Notes: generated from the sequence alone by a model not told the origin. DNA of 64,000 nucleotides from Candida dubliniensis CD36 (GCF_000026945.1 NC_012861.1:1550001-1614000); one strand, 5' to 3'. Shown: positions 38,929 through 47,639, counted from the stretch's first letter. Numbers and translations are program-made.

Positions 38929-39492
38929 ATGTCAGAACCAGTTAAAAGAAAGCTAGTTATTGTTGGAGACGGGGCGTGCGGCAAAACATCACTACTATAT
39001 GTGTTTACTCTTGGTGAATTCCCCACTGAGTATCATCCAACTGTGTTTGAGAATTATGTCACTGATTGTCGAATTGATGGCAAACCAGTAGAATTGGCAT
39101 TATGGGATACTGCTGGTCAAGAAGAATACGAAAGATTGCGACCCTTAAGTTACAATAATTCCCATGTTATTTTGATCGCCTTTAGTTTAGATACGCCGGA
39201 TTCGTTAGATAATGCTCGAAGTAAATGGGTGGTTGAAGTGAAAAAATATTGCCCCAATATTCCTTATTTGTTGTGTGGTCTCAAGAAGGATTTGAGGACG
39301 GATGAATCCGACCGTGTTAATTTTGTGCAATTTGATATGGGACAAGCCATGGCAGATGTCATAGGAGCTAAGAAATACCTTGAGAGCTCAGCATTGACAG
39401 GTGAAGGTGTTGATGATATTTTTGAGTATGCAGTTAGAACCAGTTTACTAAAAAACGATAAAGCCAATACTGGATGTTGTACCATACTATAG
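38929..39492 (+). CDS. RHO2: Rho-family small GTPase Rho2
   Basis: The 187-residue protein is a complete Rho GTPase. The P-loop GDGACGKTS starts near residue 13, the effector loop is YHPTVFENY, switch II is DTAGQEEYERLRPLSY, and the guanine-specificity motif is GLKKDL, the same variant as in yeast Rho2. SALTGEGVDDIFEYAVRTSLL is the G5/C-terminal helix region. The C-terminus is CCTIL: CTIL is a CAAX box with Leu last, favouring geranylgeranylation, and the preceding Cys is a likely palmitoylation site. There is no strong polybasic stretch, as expected for Rho2. In yeasts Rho2 acts at the plasma membrane in cell wall integrity and alpha-glucan or actin control. Rho1 and Rho3 are excluded by the TSLLYVFTLG and YVTDCR sequences. 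Confidence 0.93.
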   Translation: MSEPVKRKLVIVGDGACGKTSLLYVFTLGEFPTEYHPTVFENYVTDCRIDGKPVELALWDTAGQEEYERLRPLSYNNSHVILIAFSLDTPDSLDNARSKWVVEVKKYCPNIPYLLCGLKKDLRTDESDRVNFVQFDMGQAMADVIGAKKYLESSALTGEGVDDIFEYAVRTSLLKNDKANTGCCTIL

Positions 39493-40482
39493 ATTAAGTT
39501 ATTCCAGTTTGTCATTGTTTCACGAAATATGCTGATAATAATCTCTATAATAGGCGTTATTGGTTAGTTTTCTTCATATACTACATAAACATAAATACAT
39601 GTATTTTTATCGAAACACGAAATTGTTGGAAGCATATGCCATAAAAAAACGAATGTAAATCATAGAATTAAAACATATTAAACCAACAATGTCGAGAAAA
39701 TTCCGTTGTAACCTCGAATCGTAATTTGAATTGAAACCAAGAACACAAACATATCTAGCATATTTTTTCTGAGATCGATAGTTCCAAAGTAGAACTTGAT
39801 GCTAATTCTCTTCATTAATTAACAACGGAGTTTTAAAGCCAACTCACGAGCTGGTATACATATTTTATTGCTTTATGAGCCGACAGGCGTTGTATCTCCG
39901 GCAATAAGTATGCTGTTTTTTTCTCTCCAAGAAAGCGACAATAAAAGAGAGGGGTACTAACGGTTGACAAGTAATTTTGGGGGCGCACCAGTTTGTGGGT
40001 TTAACTTTGGGGGCGGGAATATTTCCCATTATTAATTGTGGTGGTTGGTGTGATAGAAAGATAAGAAGTTCTGTTTTTTTTTATTATTAAATTTTATTCT
40101 ACATACTGGTCGGAATTTAGCATTTGGTCTTGTATGGTTTCTTTACTCAAAAGCTTCATGGCTTTATGTTATCAGATGATGTGATATGAAAGAGTATTAA
40201 TACTCACAGAAGTTACTGTAATCAAGTTCGAATTGCAAAGCCTCAATTTGTATATATACACACTTTTTTTTTTTTACTTTAATTTAATTGCATACAGATG
40301 CCGCAATTAGACAAGAAAAAAATAGTGAAGAAGAAGAAGGGGGTTGAAAGAAAAAAGAAACTGAATTCTCAATTGTTTCTCAATAATCATTATCTTACTG
40401 TTCTTTTTTTTTTTTTTTTTTGATTTCATTTAGATAATTGTGTTGCTTTCCATTCATAGCTTATACACTTTAGCTGTTGATA
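39493..40482. other. Intergenic region, RHO2 3' end and DMT transporter promoter
   Basis: No gene is seen. Two copies of TTTGGGGGCG lie 30 bases apart (39976-39985 and 40006-40015), and T-runs occur near 40265 and 40404-40420. Confidence 0.5.
39976..40015. promoter_or_regulatory. Pair of direct TTTGGGGGCG repeats
   Basis: Two identical ten-base G-rich copies (39976-39985 and 40006-40015) have start points exactly 30 bases apart. They are about 470-500 bases upstream of the transporter ATG, in AT-rich surroundings. The core resembles C2H2 zinc-finger sites (Mig1, Adr1 or Msn type). Function is inferred. Confidence 0.4.
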
Positions 40483-41868
40483 ATGTCTAGTTCAAATCAA
40501 GGTGCACCTAATACGGTGCTAAATAATCAACCACTAGTTGCAGATCCAGTAGTCATAACTGATGAGAACATTTCCAACCCATCATCTGCCACAGTTACAC
40601 CCGATGTTGAAACTCCATCGAATAACGACAACCAGGATCAACTTGATCAACTTAAAACTGATTCTATAGATTCGTTTACTATAGAAGAACAAGACTGGGA
40701 AAACGAATTCTTCTATCAGCCAAACTCATCCCCACTTCAAAAAATCAAGTATTCCACAATGTGCTTGTATTCAAAATATATAAAGCCAAACTTTGGATTG
40801 TCTCTATTGTTGCTATCGCAATTCTTGAATTCTATTATGGTGACAACTTGTAAGTTATTGGTCACGGATAAGAACTTTAACACTCCGATCCATCCGGCAC
40901 AAATATTGTTTGTTAGAATGTTCATCACATATATTTGTTGTCTATTATACATGGCAATCACAAGATCTGTTCCTGATGCACCATTTGGCCCTAAACCAAT
41001 TAGGAAGTTATTATTGTTGCGAGGATTGGTGGGATTTTTTGGTGTTTTCGGGATGTATTTCTCATTGCAATATTTGAGTCTTTCCGATGCCGTAGCCTTG
41101 ACTTTCTTAGTGCCAATGGTGACAGCATTTTTGGCATTTGTCTTGTTACACGAAAAATATTCAATACTAGAAGCAATCTGTTCAGTTTTCTCCTTGGCTG
41201 GCGTTGTATTGATTGCCAAGCCAACTTTTATATTTGGCAATGAATCAAATAAAGAAACCGGGAATGACGAAACTATCGAGAGCTCATCCAGTGAAAAAAG
41301 AATTTTAGCAACCATAGTCGGGTTGATTGGTGTTTGTGGTGCGTCATCTGTTTATATAGTCTTGAGGAAAATTGGTATGAATGCTCATCCATTGTTGTCG
41401 GTCTCATACTTTGCATTGACATGTTGCATAGTGACGTTTCTTGCTATTTTGGTGATTCCCAGTTTGACATTTGTTTTGCCAACAAATGCTTATCAGTGGA
41501 TTTTGTTTTTCATCATTGGCTTTTCAGGATTCTTTATGCAATTCTCGTTAACTGCTGGTGTTCAAAGAGTTAAGGCTGCCAGAGCCTCCTTGATGGCTTA
41601 TTCGGGAATGATTTTTGCTGTTGTTTGGGATTTGACGATATGGCATCATTTTCCTGGGATTTTGAGTTTTTTGGGGATTACATTGATTATCGGTAATGCT
41701 ATAATTATCTTAAAGTTCAAGCCTCAACAAGAAGAGACAAATAATAAACCTGCTGATGATATCGAAAGAAATGGCAAATACAACCGTGTTGATGATTCCA
41801 TTACTATGCAAGACTTTATAATAACAGATGATGATGAGGAGGAGGATGATGTGGGTGGTAGACCCTAG
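40483..41868 (+). CDS. DMT-superfamily (EamA) membrane transporter, YMR253C-like
   Basis: The first ATG is at 40483, giving 461 residues; the frame extends two codons further only through TTG. A hydrophilic acidic N-terminus of about 95 residues precedes ten membrane segments arranged as two EamA repeats: YIKPNFGLSLLLLSQFLNSIMVTTCKLL begins repeat one, with LQYLSLSDAVALTFLVPMVTAFLAFVLLHEKYS near its end. AGVQRVKAARASLMAYSGMIFAVVWDL is the matching part of repeat two. This fits the fungal YMR253C/YPL264C group related to human SLC35G proteins, whose substrate is unknown. The C-terminal tail is very acidic (TDDDEEEDDVGG). A G-rich direct repeat pair lies upstream. Confidence 0.82.
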   Translation: MSSSNQGAPNTVLNNQPLVADPVVITDENISNPSSATVTPDVETPSNNDNQDQLDQLKTDSIDSFTIEEQDWENEFFYQPNSSPLQKIKYSTMCLYSKYIKPNFGLSLLLLSQFLNSIMVTTCKLLVTDKNFNTPIHPAQILFVRMFITYICCLLYMAITRSVPDAPFGPKPIRKLLLLRGLVGFFGVFGMYFSLQYLSLSDAVALTFLVPMVTAFLAFVLLHEKYSILEAICSVFSLAGVVLIAKPTFIFGNESNKETGNDETIESSSSEKRILATIVGLIGVCGASSVYIVLRKIGMNAHPLLSVSYFALTCCIVTFLAILVIPSLTFVLPTNAYQWILFFIIGFSGFFMQFSLTAGVQRVKAARASLMAYSGMIFAVVWDLTIWHHFPGILSFLGITLIIGNAIIILKFKPQQEETNNKPADDIERNGKYNRVDDSITMQDFIITDDDEEEDDVGGRP

Positions 41869-42038
41869 CCTCGTTTCGTTGTACTATGTTGTGTCTTTAA
41901 ATTACAATGGACTGGACGTTCTTATATACTTTTATAGATATAAATACAATTTTTGCCTTTTATTTATTTCATTATAGTTGATCCGGGAAGTAAGAATTAA
42001 ATCAAAAAAAATAAGCCAGGTAAACCTCCTTTTGTTGT

Positions 42039-42353
42039 TCACTCTAACCAATCCAATTCTTGTTTGATTTGTTTTAATTGAACCAAGTTGCCATTCATTT
42101 GTAAGTCAACATCTTTCACGTAATTGTCAAAGTTGGTAGTCAATTGGTTTACATTGGTGATTAGCTTTCGTGAATTGTTTAGATTTACTTCAATATAATC
42201 TAACTTTAAGAAATCATTTGATTTAGGATCTGAGGGTAAAATTCGTAGTTGATTTATCCATTTCAAATTTGATTTGTTATTGCTGCTGGTGTTGTTGCTG
42301 GTAAATTTATTCTTGTTAGTGTTTGTATTGGTAGAGACTATATTTTCACCCAT
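42039..42353 (-). CDS. Small hypothetical coiled-coil protein, 104 residues
   Basis: The protein has an Asn/Thr/Ser-rich N-terminus (1-28) and a helical remainder: KWINQLRILPSDPKSNDFLKLDYIEVNLNNSRKLITNVNQL ending LKQIKQELDWLE. I do not recognise it with confidence. The last helix has a K-x-E-L-D-x-L arrangement that recalls the KxDL motif of BLOC-1/BORC-type subunits such as Kxd1, but this is weak. The ATG overlaps the last codons of the upstream minus-strand ORF (42346-42618), which itself abuts SHB17, so the three frames are packed head to tail with no room for separate promoters. Either this gene has its promoter inside its neighbour or the transcript is shared. Confidence 0.5.
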   Translation of the reverse strand: MGENIVSTNTNTNKNKFTSNNTSSNNKSNLKWINQLRILPSDPKSNDFLKLDYIEVNLNNSRKLITNVNQLTTNFDNYVKDVDLQMNGNLVQLKQIKQELDWLE

Positions 42354-42618
42354 GGCTAGAGTTAAGTTTTAGAATGTGGTGATGGTGGTGATGATAGTAC
42401 GATTTTTTTTTTTTTTGTTGTTGTGTTTTGGTAAACGATATGTAGTGGATGTACGCAAAAACTTCTCCTCCTAGCTGCTTGTGCATAAGTTTTGCAGTAT
42501 CAGATACACCATCAAACTCTTCTACAAGTAATACTCTAATTTGTAAATCGCTATTGTATACTCTATATATACCTCTATTCCATTTATCTTCTACTAGTTG
42601 AAATAATAATTCTAGCAT
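42346..42618 (-). CDS. Small hypothetical protein, 90 residues, directly abutting the SHB17 stop codon
   Basis: The ATG (42616-42618) follows the SHB17 TAG with no gap and lies in the same reading frame. The first 65 residues look protein-like, with mixed hydrophobic and acidic residues: MLELLFQLVEDKWNRGIYRVYNSDLQ, then IRVLLVEEFDGVSDTAKLMHKQLGGEVFAYIHYISF. The C-terminal 25 residues are low-complexity (QQQKKKK, poly-His from CAC/CAT repeats), suggesting the real end may differ. I do not recognise the family. It could be a separate small gene, a stop-readthrough extension of SHB17, or a chance frame in the SHB17 3' region. The frame ends eight bases inside the next small ORF. Confidence 0.35.
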   Translation of the reverse strand: MLELLFQLVEDKWNRGIYRVYNSDLQIRVLLVEEFDGVSDTAKLMHKQLGGEVFAYIHYISFTKTQQQKKKKSYYHHHHHHILKLNSSHG

Positions 42619-43344
42619 CTAGAGATCAGCACATTGCTCAGCAACTGGTATCGTGAATGCACCTGCTAAGAAGATTGATGGTTCATCAATATTATGATGT
42701 TCATAACTCAACGTTCCTACACCACCAGCATCCAAAATCAATTGTGGGTTGACATTCAATTCACGTTGAACCCATCTAGCACCTAGACATCTTAATACAT
42801 GACCGTGAGCAACGACAATAATATCACATGGATCTTGTTTGGCAATTGCTTGACGATGCAACTCTCTAACTTTTTCAATAAATCTATCCAATCTTTTTGC
42901 TACATCATAATGCTGTTCACCCCCTTCGCAGCCATCACTCCATATGGACCACTTGTGATCTTTATCATCTAACCCTTTCTTTTTTCTTAATTCGTTGATT
43001 TCAGCACTGGTCAAGCCTTCATAATCACCATAATCCCATTCTCTTACATCTTCATCTTTTTCGATTGGAATTTTATCCTTAATTTCTGGGTCAACGTTTT
43101 CCAACAACAATTGTAAAGTGTGTTGTGTTCTTTTTCTTGGTGATACAAAAATATGACGTATATTCTCTGGTTTGATCATTTGTAAATTATCAGGTCCAAT
43201 TAGGGCCCTACCAGTGTTTCTCATTTGTTCGACCCCAAATGGAGTCAAGTCAATATCGGTAGTTGAAGTATGTTGACCGCTTTTTGACCATTCTGTTTGA
43301 CCATGGCGGACAAAAATTAATCGTGGATAAGGAATTTTTGCCAT
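42619..43344 (-). CDS. SHB17: Sedoheptulose-1,7-bisphosphatase (histidine phosphatase family)
   Basis: The product is 241 residues from the ATG at 43342-43344; the upstream in-frame ATG would add only a poly-Phe leader from an A-run and is rejected. It is a phosphoglycerate-mutase-type histidine phosphatase: FVRHGQTEWSKSGQHTSTTDIDLTPFG holds the catalytic RHG, SPRKRTQHT the second Arg, REWDYGDYEGLTSAEI the acid region and VVAHGHVLRCLGARW the second His. The tail DAGGVGTLSYEHHNIDEPSIFLAGAF matches Shb17 closely and separates it from glycolytic mutase. Shb17 hydrolyses sedoheptulose-1,7-bisphosphate, feeding riboneogenesis toward ribose-5-phosphate. PRS5, which belongs to the PRPP step using that product, lies 14 kb away. 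It is divergent from CBP6. Confidence 0.92.
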   Translation of the reverse strand: MAKIPYPRLIFVRHGQTEWSKSGQHTSTTDIDLTPFGVEQMRNTGRALIGPDNLQMIKPENIRHIFVSPRKRTQHTLQLLLENVDPEIKDKIPIEKDEDVREWDYGDYEGLTSAEINELRKKKGLDDKDHKWSIWSDGCEGGEQHYDVAKRLDRFIEKVRELHRQAIAKQDPCDIIVVAHGHVLRCLGARWVQRELNVNPQLILDAGGVGTLSYEHHNIDEPSIFLAGAFTIPVAEQCADL

Positions 43345-44106
43345 TTTGTAAGGTTTGGGTTTAAATGGTGAATTCAATTGCAAAAAAAAAAAAAAAAAAA
43401 ACAAGATTCCCAGAAAGAAAAAAAGAAAAATGGTGTATGGTGGTGGAAGTTTATGATATTTATGTATCCTAAAATTCAGAGCAATTAAGGTGAGTTAAGT
43501 TGAGGATATTTCTAAATTACGTAAGGTCAATTGGTGCTTGTTTTATTCAGGTCTAGCTTTTAGTAAGAAATTACTTATGAATCAACTCTATTTTTTCTTT
43601 TGTGTGCATTTTCAGTCCTCCCCAGATTAAACCCTGTATGTGAAAAGACTGCAAGTGAACCCATTATTGGGGACTAAAAAAGGAAACACTTATTGGATTA
43701 TATCAAAAGGTCCTATTGCAAGACGCGTCATCTTTCTAAACCAAAGCAATCCCCAGAATTAGTGTGCTATAAATTTTTGAAAATCTGATTTGATGTATGT
43801 GGGAATTAGAAGGAAGATATACTAAATTTTGCCAACGCAATAGTTTACCATGGTTAGTACTTTATTTGAAACTCGTCTCAACTGAATCATCGACTTCTGG
43901 TTTGTAATTGTCACGGCTTTTTGTTAGTAATTCCTGGGTCCTTTCAATGATTAATAATGTAATATAAAGTGGTTGGTTTTAGGCGACTACACACGACCAA
44001 AGACAATTTACCCTGGTTCTTTACCAAACAAAAAAAAAAAATATTTCATACACAGAAAAGAGAAGTAATCCTTAATCATCGAACAAGTACCTTTTGCATA
44101 TAGACA
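43345..44106. other. Divergent promoter region between SHB17 and CBP6
   Basis: No gene is seen. An A-run (43382-43400) sits just upstream of SHB17. One ACGCGT (43723-43728) lies about 380 bases from either start. A-rich leader sequence precedes CBP6. Confidence 0.5.
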
Positions 44107-44445
44107 ATGTCATCGAAACAAGAAATATCCAAGAAAATAATATCATTGTTAAACACATTACCAAAGGAGAAATTGAAGCATTATTCTTCATTCAAAGATA
44201 CTCAGATAAAAAGATTTTCCGATTTACAAAAGGTCAACCAGATATCTGAACAAGATTTGAAATTACAATACATTGCATTGAAAAACTTGTGTAATGACAA
44301 ATATCAGAGATATTATGAATTGGATGACAAATTACTAAGACCAAAGGGTAACCCACACTATTATGAACGTTTAATGAATGAAATCAATGGTGAAAAGAAG
44401 GAAAATTTGTTTAGTGCTCTTAGAACTGTGGTATTTGGCAAATAA
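44107..44445 (+). CDS. CBP6: Cytochrome b mRNA translation/assembly factor Cbp6
   Basis: The 112-residue protein matches yeast Cbp6, which with Cbp3 binds the mitoribosome exit and newly made cytochrome b and starts complex III assembly. Conserved blocks are the N-terminal LPKEKLKHYSSFKDTQIKRF and the C-terminal half YQRYYELDDKLLRPKGNPHYYERLMNEINGEKKENLFSALRTVVFGK, which aligns almost residue for residue with the end of S. cerevisiae Cbp6. It is shorter than the 162-residue yeast protein because the middle insertion is missing; human UQCC2 is similarly short. It functions in the mitochondrial matrix; the N-terminus is a plausible amphipathic presequence (SKKIISLLNTL). It is divergent from SHB17. 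Confidence 0.88.
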   Translation: MSSKQEISKKIISLLNTLPKEKLKHYSSFKDTQIKRFSDLQKVNQISEQDLKLQYIALKNLCNDKYQRYYELDDKLLRPKGNPHYYERLMNEINGEKKENLFSALRTVVFGK

Positions 44446-44961
44446 TAGTGGTGAGATTTTGAGTTACGTGTACATAGAGATGTATTTAATGTAAATATGC
44501 AAAGACAATTGTCTTAGTTTTATTAAATGGCCAAATTTTTAGATAGAAACTTTATTCTTTAATTTGGTAAATAAACAAATAAATAACCGAAAACGTGTTT
44601 GATCTGACATGGCCAATCGTTGAATTTATCCATTATAAGAAGGAAAAAGCTTTATTCGTTTGTACCTCCTTTGTAAAGGGGACTCATGAATGTGTCACCA
44701 TGGTTGTATTCCACTAGTCTTTGAAAAGTTAAGCAATCGTTGAACCGATGATTGTACAAGCAAAGCCGTGAACAATCCCAATACCGAACGAAGGAAAAAA
44801 AAAAAGTGTAGAACATCTGCGTAAGTTGTTGAGATCAAACTTCCATTATTTCTTTTGTGTATAACTTGTCGAATTTTTTTTTTTTTTTTTCGTTCTCTCT
44901 AACCACCTTTAACAATATTCAGTTAGTTGTTGATCATTTTACAACACATCTTGAAGTTGCA
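44446..44961. other. Intergenic region between CBP6 and the lectin gene
   Basis: No gene is seen. It has an A-run near 44793 and a T17-type tract near 44874-44890. The frame of the lectin gene is open through part of this region but without an ATG. Confidence 0.5.
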
Positions 44962-46272
44962 ATGTCGCTATCTTATACCATTCAAAGATCACGACCTTTA
45001 CAATCATTGTTAGCAATTTTTGCGTTTATTTTATTGTATGGGATTTTTTACACAGAATGGTTCTCGTCAATCTTCTCCAGTTCTTCCACCTATACTCCTG
45101 AAGAGATCAATTCATTGTTACAAAATAAAGCATCGCAGATTGTGGCCTTAAAAAAAGTCGAATTGGATCCACAAAGAATTCAGCAACCGTACTTGGATGA
45201 ATCCCAATTCCATATCAAGAATTGGAACTCACAGGGTAATTTATTAGTCAGAAATCATGATTTTATCAGATTGACAGCAAATTCACCACATCAAGTATCA
45301 AATATGTTTAGTAAATGGCCTATACAAGCGGAATCTTTTGAAATGGAATTGACTTTCCACATTCATAACCCCGATGTCAAGCATGGATTAGTGGGAGACG
45401 GGTTGGCCATTTGGATTTTGGATAAACCTTCCGATATCGGTGATGTGTTTGGAATTCAAAATAGATTTAATGGGTTAGGTATCATGTTGGACACTTTTAA
45501 AAATGGGAAACGTGGACAATTCCCCTATGTAAATTTGATGCTTGGAGATGGGAACACAATGTATAATAAAGCCACCGATGGATACGAGACTAGGTTAGCT
45601 GGTTGTATAGCTAAGCAACTCTTAAATCCAGATTCCAAGGAAACAAAAATGCGATTGGTCTATATCAAAAGTGGCTATTTATCAATTGATTTTAATTATT
45701 ATGGCCATCACGAGCAATGGCAGAACTGTGTCACGTTGACCGATGTTCAATTGCCAGAAACAAAGTATTTAGGATTATCAGCAGAAACTGGTCAATTAGT
45801 GGAGAACGTTGACATTATTGAGAACAGAATGTATGCGTTGTATAAACCAGATAATACGTTTGTTGAAAGCATTGACGAATTGCAAGAATTGATTCGTGAA
45901 CAAAATGAATATGACAGCGAAGTTTCATCAGTTGCTCTGATAGTCAAGGAAGAAGCCAAAGCTAAAGAAAACAAACGAGGAGGAGGAAGACATCGTGCTT
46001 TCAAGAAAAAATTAACTCGTGAAAGAAGAAAATCCTTGAAACGGTTGGAAATGGCTGAGAAAAGAATCAAAGAACAAGAAAGACAATACCGATTGAAAAA
46101 GTATGGTCATGAAGATATTAATTTCATAACTTATTGGTTCGGTAAATTCTTGGTTTTGGTGAAGTACATTTTGTATTTGTTAATTGCTGTTGTTATTGTA
46201 TGGTTTGCGTTAATAATATTTAGAATCCAAAAACAAAAACGCAAACTGAAAACTACAGGTTTATTGGATTAG
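44962..46272 (+). CDS. L-type (legume-like) lectin membrane protein of the secretory pathway, UIP5/EMP47-like
   Basis: I start at the ATG at 44962 (436 residues), because the frame before it is a poly-Phe leader entered only from GTG. Residues about 12-30 are a hydrophobic signal or anchor (LQSLLAIFAFILLYGIFYTEW). The lectin domain spans about 65-285: FIRLTANSPHQVSNMFSKWPI, ELTFHIHN, GDGLAIWI (carrying the sugar- and Ca-binding Asp) and GLGIMLDTF. The Asn of the FPYVNLMLGDGN motif and LSAETGQ follow, as in VIP36/ERGIC-53. A charged coiled coil precedes a C-terminal transmembrane segment (VKYILYLLIAVVIVWFALIIF) and a short basic cytosolic tail (RIQKQKRKLKTTGLLD) that lacks a terminal dilysine. 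Topology is therefore type I, in ER/Golgi or nuclear envelope. Yeast Uip5 has the same size; Emp46/47 are alternatives. Confidence 0.8.
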   Translation: MSLSYTIQRSRPLQSLLAIFAFILLYGIFYTEWFSSIFSSSSTYTPEEINSLLQNKASQIVALKKVELDPQRIQQPYLDESQFHIKNWNSQGNLLVRNHDFIRLTANSPHQVSNMFSKWPIQAESFEMELTFHIHNPDVKHGLVGDGLAIWILDKPSDIGDVFGIQNRFNGLGIMLDTFKNGKRGQFPYVNLMLGDGNTMYNKATDGYETRLAGCIAKQLLNPDSKETKMRLVYIKSGYLSIDFNYYGHHEQWQNCVTLTDVQLPETKYLGLSAETGQLVENVDIIENRMYALYKPDNTFVESIDELQELIREQNEYDSEVSSVALIVKEEAKAKENKRGGGRHRAFKKKLTRERRKSLKRLEMAEKRIKEQERQYRLKKYGHEDINFITYWFGKFLVLVKYILYLLIAVVIVWFALIIFRIQKQKRKLKTTGLLD

Positions 46273-46431
46273 AAAGATTCCTTTGATCTAGCATAAAGCA
46301 GGAACAAATAATAAATACTAAATAAACCTCATGCATAATAAAATTAAAGTTAAAATAGTTATATATATAATATTAGTACAACCTATTAAAACACCAATAC
46401 TTTGCGGTAAATGCCTTTTCGTTTGTCGTTT

Positions 46432-47439
46432 TTAATGTCTTTTATTGATCTTGCTTTTGTCGTTTTGTTTGGTATCACTGTTAATTAAATCGATATCGTC
46501 TTTGGCAATAGTTAACATTAATCCAAATGTGTCTCTGGAAACATTTAAAAATCTGTACAACTTTTCCTTATACCAAGAGACTGTTGGGTTGAAAGGGTTC
46601 AATTCAAATGACGAATCTAAAATTCTAAACCCATGAGCGTACAATGATTTCTCAAAAGCATTGTCAAATGAATAAGCATCTATGGTGATTAATATCGAAC
46701 TATTTTCTGGAGGAGTCTTTAAATTTTTCAAAGTAAGAAATTCCTGGTATAATTCTCTGGCCCGGACAACTGCCCAATCAATTAAAACTTCTTCAAAGTT
46801 AACTTTTTGAAAGACCTTTCTTACATGAATCCCAGTGATTCTCACGACAAAATTTGCTGCACTTGACTGGGTTTCATCCACGGCTAATGTACAAATAGCA
46901 ATAGGTGAATCACGATAAACAATTAATTGGGTGTCTAGACTTTTTCTGGCTAATTTCTTGTCTTTGCCATTTTCATTTTGGGAATATGATTTGATGTCAA
47001 ATCCGAAAATATAATCACAATACTTTTGTGCATAGAATTTTGAAGTAATAATCCCCATATCTTCTCCAACTATATAGGCTAGAAATCCAAAGGAAGCAAA
47101 AACACTAGCAAACAACGGGAACGCTGTGAAAAAGGAGAATATAAAATCTTTCTTTTCTCTCATCATAATATGGTAGAACTCTATCAAATTATCGCTGATA
47201 CTAATATAATCCCACAAGGCATAGCCTACTACCACGGGAAGTACTGTTGTATAAACCACGACTGAGATTGGATGCCATAAAACATACTTGGTTAATTTGG
47301 CTTGTAATTGCTTGTAACGATCTCCGTGCAAAACAATGGCGGCTTTTGAAAACTCCGGTTTCAATGTTGTCTTAGTCAACACTGGCGCTGCATTAGCATC
47401 TAATGGTTTGTTTAAATCTAATTCTTTTTGAACCACCAT
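46432..47439 (-). CDS. PHO86: Pho86-like ER protein for phosphate transporter export
   Basis: The 335-residue protein resembles yeast Pho86 (311 residues), an ER-resident factor that packages the phosphate transporter Pho84 into COPII vesicles. Two membrane segments are visible: ISVVVYTTVLPVVVGYALW (about 58-77) and FIFSFFTAFPLFASVFASFGFLAYIV (about 98-123). A large cytosolic C-terminal part follows with an acetyltransferase-like look (VRITGIHVRKVFQKVNFEEVLIDWAVVRARELYQEF ... YAHGFRILDS). The N-terminal GDRYKQLQAKLTKYVLWHP is shared with Pho86. The upstream region contains CACGTG (47634-47639), the Pho4 core, which supports a phosphate regulon gene. An imperfect hairpin (47536-47557) lies in the likely 5' leader. 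Confidence 0.78.
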   Translation of the reverse strand: MVVQKELDLNKPLDANAAPVLTKTTLKPEFSKAAIVLHGDRYKQLQAKLTKYVLWHPISVVVYTTVLPVVVGYALWDYISISDNLIEFYHIMMREKKDFIFSFFTAFPLFASVFASFGFLAYIVGEDMGIITSKFYAQKYCDYIFGFDIKSYSQNENGKDKKLARKSLDTQLIVYRDSPIAICTLAVDETQSSAANFVVRITGIHVRKVFQKVNFEEVLIDWAVVRARELYQEFLTLKNLKTPPENSSILITIDAYSFDNAFEKSLYAHGFRILDSSFELNPFNPTVSWYKEKLYRFLNVSRDTFGLMLTIAKDDIDLINSDTKQNDKSKINKRH

Positions 47440-47535
47440 TATAATCGAAGATATAGTCTAACAAAACAATTAAAAAAAAAGGGAAAGAAAAAAATCAAAG
47501 AGATGATTTAAACTTGAAAAATTATTTCCCATTTT

Positions 47536-47557
47536 AGCCCCACAGCAGGTGTGGGCT
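47536..47557. repeat. Imperfect inverted repeat in the presumed PHO86 leader
   Basis: AGCCCCACA (47536-47544) and TGTGGGCT (47550-47557) pair over eight base pairs with one bulged C around a five-base GCAGG loop, about 100-118 bases upstream of the PHO86 ATG. Confidence 0.7.
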
Positions 47558-47562
47558 TTTAA

Positions 47563-47578
47563 ACACACACACACACAC
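47563..47578. repeat. (AC)8 dinucleotide repeat
   Basis: Eight AC units lie between the inverted repeat and the CACGTG box upstream of PHO86. Confidence 0.95.
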
Positions 47579-47633
47579 TGATTTTGCAAGAGCCAATCCA
47601 AATGGCAAAAAACAAAAAAAGAATTAATTGGAG

Positions 47634-47639
47634 CACGTG
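47634..47639 (-). promoter_or_regulatory. CACGTG (Pho4/Cbf1-type E-box) upstream of PHO86
   Basis: The palindromic E-box, in the context GCACGTGG that Pho4 prefers, lies 195 bases upstream of the PHO86 ATG. Pho4 drives phosphate-starvation genes in both S. cerevisiae and C. albicans. Cbf1 shares the core, so occupancy is inferred. Confidence 0.55.

Noticed and set aside
42355..42618. Splicing of the 90-codon ORF to the 104-codon ORF to make one protein
   Set aside because: Possible donors (GTTTTT, GTACAT, GTTTAC) joined to the TAG before the second ATG all give the wrong frame.
43345..43404. N-terminal extension of SHB17 from an upstream frame start
   Set aside because: It would add poly-Phe from an A-run on the opposite strand; the family starts at the RHG-proximal MAKIPYPRL.
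44857..44961. N-terminal extension of the lectin gene
   Set aside because: The frame begins on GTG and encodes poly-Phe from a T tract; the ATG at 44962 gives a proper signal/anchor.
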